From: Spirochaetota bacterium
GTDB taxonomy: Bacteria > Spirochaetota > Spirochaetia > Treponematales > Rectinemataceae
Direction: 5' to 3'
Assembly (NCBI GenBank): GCA_022711355.1
Contig: JAKLFE010000047.1
Span: 1 to 35,133, forward strand
Length of the DNA stretch: 35,133 nucleotides
Shown piece by piece: positions 31,902 to 35,133 of the stretch (the stretch's first letter is position 1; each line of letters begins with the position of its first letter). The notes below the pieces were generated by a model, which saw only the letters and a program-made list of their open reading frames with translations, did no database searches and was not told the origin of the DNA. The translations under genes and the position numbers were made by a program.

Positions 31902-33932
31902 CTAGGACTGGCGCCTGACCGTGCGCCGCAGGGTGTCGAAAAGGGGGGCGAAGCCCGAGGCCGCGCGGTAGAAGACGGCGGGGCAGCCGGGGGGGCTCTC
32001 CACGGTGACGGGCCCCCCGCGGAAGGAGCGCGAGGTCCAGAGGTGCACCCAGTCGTCCTCGGGGAGGTAGAGCTCGGTGAGCCTCTTGGCCCGGGCCCGC
32101 GCGGAGGAGGCCTCGGGCCCGAGGGCGGGCGCCACCATGAGGTCCCGGCCGTAGAGGTATTGGTAAGCGATGGTCTGGACCGCGGGATCGGAGCCGTAGT
32201 GGAGCCAGGGATGGCGCATCGGGGGCAGGCCCTCGGCCTCGTACTCGGCGACCGCGGCGATGTGGTAGGGCTTCAAGGCCGCGAAGACCTCGGACATCCT
32301 GGCCAGGAGGGACAGGCTCTCCGCGTCAGGCCCCCAGCCCTCCCCGGGGCCGAGGGCGACGCCGAGGCGGAAGAAGGGGCTGAAGGCCGAGAGCTCCATC
32401 CAGCGCCAGAGCCGCTCGGCCTCGAGCCGGCCGCGGAGGGCGGCGCCCCGCCTCCCCTTCCCGGCCTCGAGGCAGCCGCCCGCCTCGGCCTGCCAGAAGC
32501 CGATCCCCGAGAGGCCCAGGGAGAGGGCGGCGGGCACGAGGCTCGATAGGCCGTCGAGCCGGGAGAAGCCGAGGGATCGCTCCCCGGAGCAGAAGCCCCG
32601 GGCCTGCCTGGTCGAGCCGAGCCAGCCCGAGCGGAGGAAGAAGAAGGCCTCGCCGGAGCGGCCGGCCTCCTCGATCGCCTCGCGGTTCACCCGGGCCCAG
32701 AGGACGGGCCAGCGGTTGTGGGCCCGGGCGGCCTCCTCCCCCGAGGCGAGGACGGCGTCCAGGGGGAGCTGCTCGCCGTAGTCGGCCTCCCAGCCCGCCA
32801 TGCCCGAGCCGAGGAGCTCGCGGGAGATGAGGCCCTTCATCCAGGCGGAGCCGGCCTCGCCGCTCAAGTCGACCAGGGCGGCGCTCGAGGCGCCGGCGCC
32901 GAGGAGGCGGTCGCGGCCCCGCTCGTCCTTGACGCAGGCCCCGGCCGCGGAGGCCTCGGCGTAGAGCTTGCCTCCCGCCGGCAGGACGGGGCCGACGGAG
33001 CCGATCAGCCGCAGGCCCCGGCCGCGCCAGCGCGCGGCGAGCTCGGGCAGGCCGGGGTAGAGCGACTCGTCCCGGCGCCAATCCGGGGGGAGGCCCGTGG
33101 CCGGGGCGCGGCGACCGCACCAGTCCTTGAGCCAGATCGAGGAGAGCTTGACGCCCGCCTCGAGGAGGAGCTCGACCTGGCGCTCGACCTCGGCCTGGCC
33201 GCCCTCGAGGCCGACGCAGGCCCCGTCGAAGCACCAGGAAGGCGGCTCGGCCTGGCGGCCGAGGACCGAGCTCATGTCGGAGAGGAGGGAGGGCGCGTCG
33301 GGGGCGAAGCCCAGGACGATCTCCCTAGGCAGGGCCCAGGCCTCGATGAGGGTCGCGGATTTGCGGCGGAAATCGAAGCGGACGTAGGCGCTCGTGTCGA
33401 CGGCGCACCAGTAGCCGAGGGAGGAGAGGAAGGCGGGCACGGGGAAGCGCTCGGCTCGGGCGCGGGAGCGGAGCCAGCCCGAATCCTCGCCCAGTTCCCC
33501 CGAATCCCTGACCCAGAGGGGGACGAGCTCGCCCTTCAGGTCGAGGCCGGAGGACCGGGGCCGCCCGCGCTCGCCGCAGCCGTAGAGCCGCTCGCCCGGC
33601 CAGGCCGCGAGGCGGAGCCGGAAGAGGTTGGTCTCGGCGTCGCAGCGCGAGAAGGAGATCCGCAGCCGGCCTTCCTTGAGCCTGAACGCCATCCGGAGCT
33701 TCCCGGCGAAGTCGATGGCCACGTAGTCCGGCGCGCTCTCGACCACCTTGAAGGCCTTGAGGCGGAGGGCCGCGGCGCGGCGTCGGCGGGGTCCTCCCCT
33801 GCCGCGTGGGGCCTTGGGCAGGCCCTCGGAGCGGCCGAGCTCGACGCAGGGGAGGCGGCGCGAGTGGGAAAGGATGCGACGGCCGTCCACCGCGATGGAG
33901 AAGGCCTCGGGGGAGCTCTCGAGGGAGATCAA
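31902..33932 (-). CDS. YihQ-like family 31 glycoside hydrolase, altered active site
   Basis: A 676-residue protein closely resembling E. coli YihQ (678 residues), the sulfoquinovosidase. Shared parts include GERLYGCGER, the nucleophile segment WEADYGEQLP (Asp384), FFLRSG, DGLSSLVPAALSLG, LPEDDWVHLW and the C-terminal FRGGPVTV. From memory of YihQ, the sulfonate-contact residues Gln288 and Arg301 correspond here to Lys269 and Pro282; Trp304 is kept as Trp285. The acid/base Asp472 in AGDQ corresponds to Glu451 in SGER, and the Asp of DIGG is also Glu. It may act on a different substrate or be weakly active. The start is TTG at 33932 with GGAGGG upstream, overlapping the ankyrin-gene stop (TTGA). 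Confidence 0.85.
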   Translation of the reverse strand: MISLESSPEAFSIAVDGRRILSHSRRLPCVELGRSEGLPKAPRGRGGPRRRRAAALRLKAFKVVESAPDYVAIDFAGKLRMAFRLKEGRLRISFSRCDAETNLFRLRLAAWPGERLYGCGERGRPRSSGLDLKGELVPLWVRDSGELGEDSGWLRSRARAERFPVPAFLSSLGYWCAVDTSAYVRFDFRRKSATLIEAWALPREIVLGFAPDAPSLLSDMSSVLGRQAEPPSWCFDGACVGLEGGQAEVERQVELLLEAGVKLSSIWLKDWCGRRAPATGLPPDWRRDESLYPGLPELAARWRGRGLRLIGSVGPVLPAGGKLYAEASAAGACVKDERGRDRLLGAGASSAALVDLSGEAGSAWMKGLISRELLGSGMAGWEADYGEQLPLDAVLASGEEAARAHNRWPVLWARVNREAIEEAGRSGEAFFFLRSGWLGSTRQARGFCSGERSLGFSRLDGLSSLVPAALSLGLSGIGFWQAEAGGCLEAGKGRRGAALRGRLEAERLWRWMELSAFSPFFRLGVALGPGEGWGPDAESLSLLARMSEVFAALKPYHIAAVAEYEAEGLPPMRHPWLHYGSDPAVQTIAYQYLYGRDLMVAPALGPEASSARARAKRLTELYLPEDDWVHLWTSRSFRGGPVTVESPPGCPAVFYRAASGFAPLFDTLRRTVRRQS

Positions 33933-34870
33933 CCGGCCCTCCCCTCGGCGGGCGCGGCCGGCGCCGGGGAGGCGGAGGGGAGGCCGAAGAGCTCGGCCAG
34001 GGCGGGCGACTTGAAGAGGGCGGCGTACTTCCGCGCGGAGAGGCCGAGCTTGTCCGCGATGTCGGCGTCGGCCCCGTACTCGAGGAGGCGGCGGGCGATG
34101 TCGGCGTCGCCCCGGCCCACGGCCACGACGAGGGCGGTCTGGCCGTCCTTGCTCAGGAGGTCGGGATCGGCGCCCTTGGCGAGGAAGAGGTCGACGAGCT
34201 CGGGGGAGCCGACGAGGACGGCGTCCATGAGGGGGGAGTAGCCGCGGTCCTCGCTCTGGAGGTCGAGGTCGGCCCCGCTCTCGAGGAGGAGCTGGGCCAC
34301 CGCGAGGTGCTTGCTCCGCGCGGCGAGGCAGAGGAGGGTCACCCCGTGCTTGTCGCGGGCGTCGGGGAGGAAGCCCCCGCGGAGGAAGAGCTCGACCGCC
34401 CTCGTGTCCCCGTCGCAGACGCACTGGGCGAGGGAGGCGGCGTGGTAGGATATGCCCAGCTCGAGGAGGGCGGCCTTGGCCTGCTGCCGTTCCGAGCGCA
34501 GGAGCCATTCGGCCTGCTCGGCCTGGTAGTAGGCCTGGAGCTCCTCCCTGCTGTCGAGGATGGGCAAGCCCGCGAGGTAGCGCGGCAAGGCCAGGTCGGG
34601 GTCGAGGCGGTAGCAGGCGAGGCCGAGCTTGCTGCCGATGCCGAAGCCCGCGGCGAAGGGAATCCAGGAATCGGCGAGGCTGGCGGGCCCCAGGACGGCT
34701 AGGTAGTGGTCGGCCTTCTCCAGGCGCGCGAAGATCTCCGCCTGGGCCAGTCCGGGCCAGTTCCTGCGGATGCGGAGGCCGTAGGCCCCTACGCCCGCGG
34801 AGGCGAGAGCCTGGAGGATATCGACGAGGATCCGCCCGTCCTCGATGGACGCGAGCACCGCTACCTTCAC
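33929..34870 (-). CDS. TIR-like domain protein with ankyrin repeats
   Basis: A 313-residue protein. Residues 1-100 look like a TIR-type or related flavodoxin-like domain (MKVAVLASIEDGRILVDILQ, HYLAVLGPASLADSWIPFA, GLACYRLDP). Residues about 165-285 hold at least three ankyrin repeats (KHGVTLLCLAARSKHLAVAQ, GYSPLMDAVLVGSPELVDLF, DGQTALVVAVGRGDADIARR). Where active TIR NADases have Glu after the S-W segment (SxWxxxE), this has Ala73, so enzymatic activity is doubtful. The start is a GTG 3 bp after the polymerase stop. It overlaps the GH31 gene by 4 bp. The C-terminal tail is Pro/Ala-rich. Confidence 0.75.
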   Translation of the reverse strand: MKVAVLASIEDGRILVDILQALASAGVGAYGLRIRRNWPGLAQAEIFARLEKADHYLAVLGPASLADSWIPFAAGFGIGSKLGLACYRLDPDLALPRYLAGLPILDSREELQAYYQAEQAEWLLRSERQQAKAALLELGISYHAASLAQCVCDGDTRAVELFLRGGFLPDARDKHGVTLLCLAARSKHLAVAQLLLESGADLDLQSEDRGYSPLMDAVLVGSPELVDLFLAKGADPDLLSKDGQTALVVAVGRGDADIARRLLEYGADADIADKLGLSARKYAALFKSPALAELFGLPSASPAPAAPAEGRAG

Positions 34871-34873
34871 GCT

Positions 34874-35133
34874 TCAGTCCCGATCCGGCCGGTTGAGGCC
34901 GAAGACCTCCTCCGCGTGGATCGAGGGGACGCCGTAATCGCACTCGATCGTCCCGACCACGAGGAGGGCCGAATTCCCTTCTAGTGTCGGCAGGCCGCGC
35001 GCGTAGGCTTGAGGGAAAAGGACCGCCTCGAAGAGGCCCTCCTCGTCCTCGAAGGAATAGAAGGCCATGGGCCTGCCCTGCCGGTCGAGGACCTCCTTCG
35101 CGGCGATCACCACGCCGGCCAGGCTCGCCCGGC
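34874..35133 (-). CDS. DnaE-type DNA polymerase III alpha subunit, C-terminal end (partial)
   Basis: The frame is open to the window edge, so the 5' part lies beyond 35133. The visible 86 residues (RASLAGVVIAAKEV through QGRPMAFYSFEDEEGLFEAVLFPQAY) are the OB-fold nucleic-acid-binding domain near the C-terminus of DnaE-family polymerases. The protein ends about 20 residues after this fold, so it lacks the long tau-binding tail of E. coli DnaE; this fits DnaE2/ImuC-like or spirochaetal short forms. A different OB-fold protein cannot be fully excluded. It is followed after 3 bp by the ankyrin gene. Confidence 0.7.
   Translation of the reverse strand, partial: RASLAGVVIAAKEVLDRQGRPMAFYSFEDEEGLFEAVLFPQAYARGLPTLEGNSALLVVGTIECDYGVPSIHAEEVFGLNRPDRD

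Noticed and set aside
31902..33932. Sulfoquinovose degradation operon
   Set aside because: Only a YihQ-like gene is present, with altered sulfonate-binding residues; no isomerase, kinase, aldolase or sulfolactaldehyde gene is nearby.
1..35133. CRISPR arrays, rRNA and tRNA genes
   Set aside because: No regularly spaced repeats and no recognisable RNA-gene signatures were seen on either strand.

Overview
The window is a very GC-rich bacterial chromosome segment with strong G/C preference at third codon positions. It carries about two dozen protein genes, mostly on the minus strand. Several features fit a high-GC, anaerobic or facultative member of the Spirochaetota: paired chemotaxis receptors, two PilZ proteins, an HD-GYP protein, a split glycine decarboxylase (gcvPA/gcvPB), a sodium-NQR-type operon and a lysine-fermentation enzyme. 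No rRNA or tRNA gene is present, so this placement is an inference from gene content.

Layout. 1-708: 3' end of a probable transposase gene, then a palindromic dispersed repeat. 709-3628: 3-aminobutyryl-CoA ammonia-lyase (kal, minus), a small frameshifted gene, ornithine carbamoyltransferase (plus) and a YbjN-like protein (plus). 3842-4645: a SAM methyltransferase. 4671-8667: two overlapping minus-strand genes for c-di-GMP signalling (PilZ plus acyltransferase-like; GAF/HD-GYP). 9005-10327: an MFS transporter. 10331-14724: nqrB-C-D-E-F plus a conserved 150-residue unknown, without nqrA. 14797-19038: two paralogous dCache-HAMP chemotaxis receptors. 19401-23696: gcvT-gcvH-gcvPA-gcvPB with its own promoter and a canonical terminator. 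23884-27864: PilZ / TPR / metallophosphoesterase / GerMN. 28002-30101: a membrane protein and a PLP ornithine/lysine-type decarboxylase, transcribed from overlapping divergent promoters. 30473-35133: a PPOX-family flavoprotein, a DMT-type permease, a YihQ-like GH31 glycosidase, a TIR-like/ankyrin protein and the 3' end of a DnaE-type polymerase gene, all minus.

Functional picture. Amino-acid catabolism is prominent: glycine cleavage, lysine fermentation (kal), and ornithine formation and decarboxylation. The Nqr-type complex would couple NADH oxidation to ion pumping. The rest is sensory and c-di-GMP signalling.

Most unusual observations: (i) a roughly 300-bp 3' module, with a terminator-like hairpin showing compensatory changes, directly follows the stop codons of both the ornithine carbamoyltransferase and the decarboxylase genes; (ii) a 129-bp palindromic repeat occurs twice; (iii) four genes have promoter -10 boxes only 7-10 nt before the start codon, suggesting leaderless mRNAs; (iv) the YihQ-like enzyme has lost sulfonate-binding residues and carries Asp-to-Glu changes at its acid/base position; (v) the NQR operon lacks nqrA. 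All identifications come from reading motifs by eye; no database search was run.
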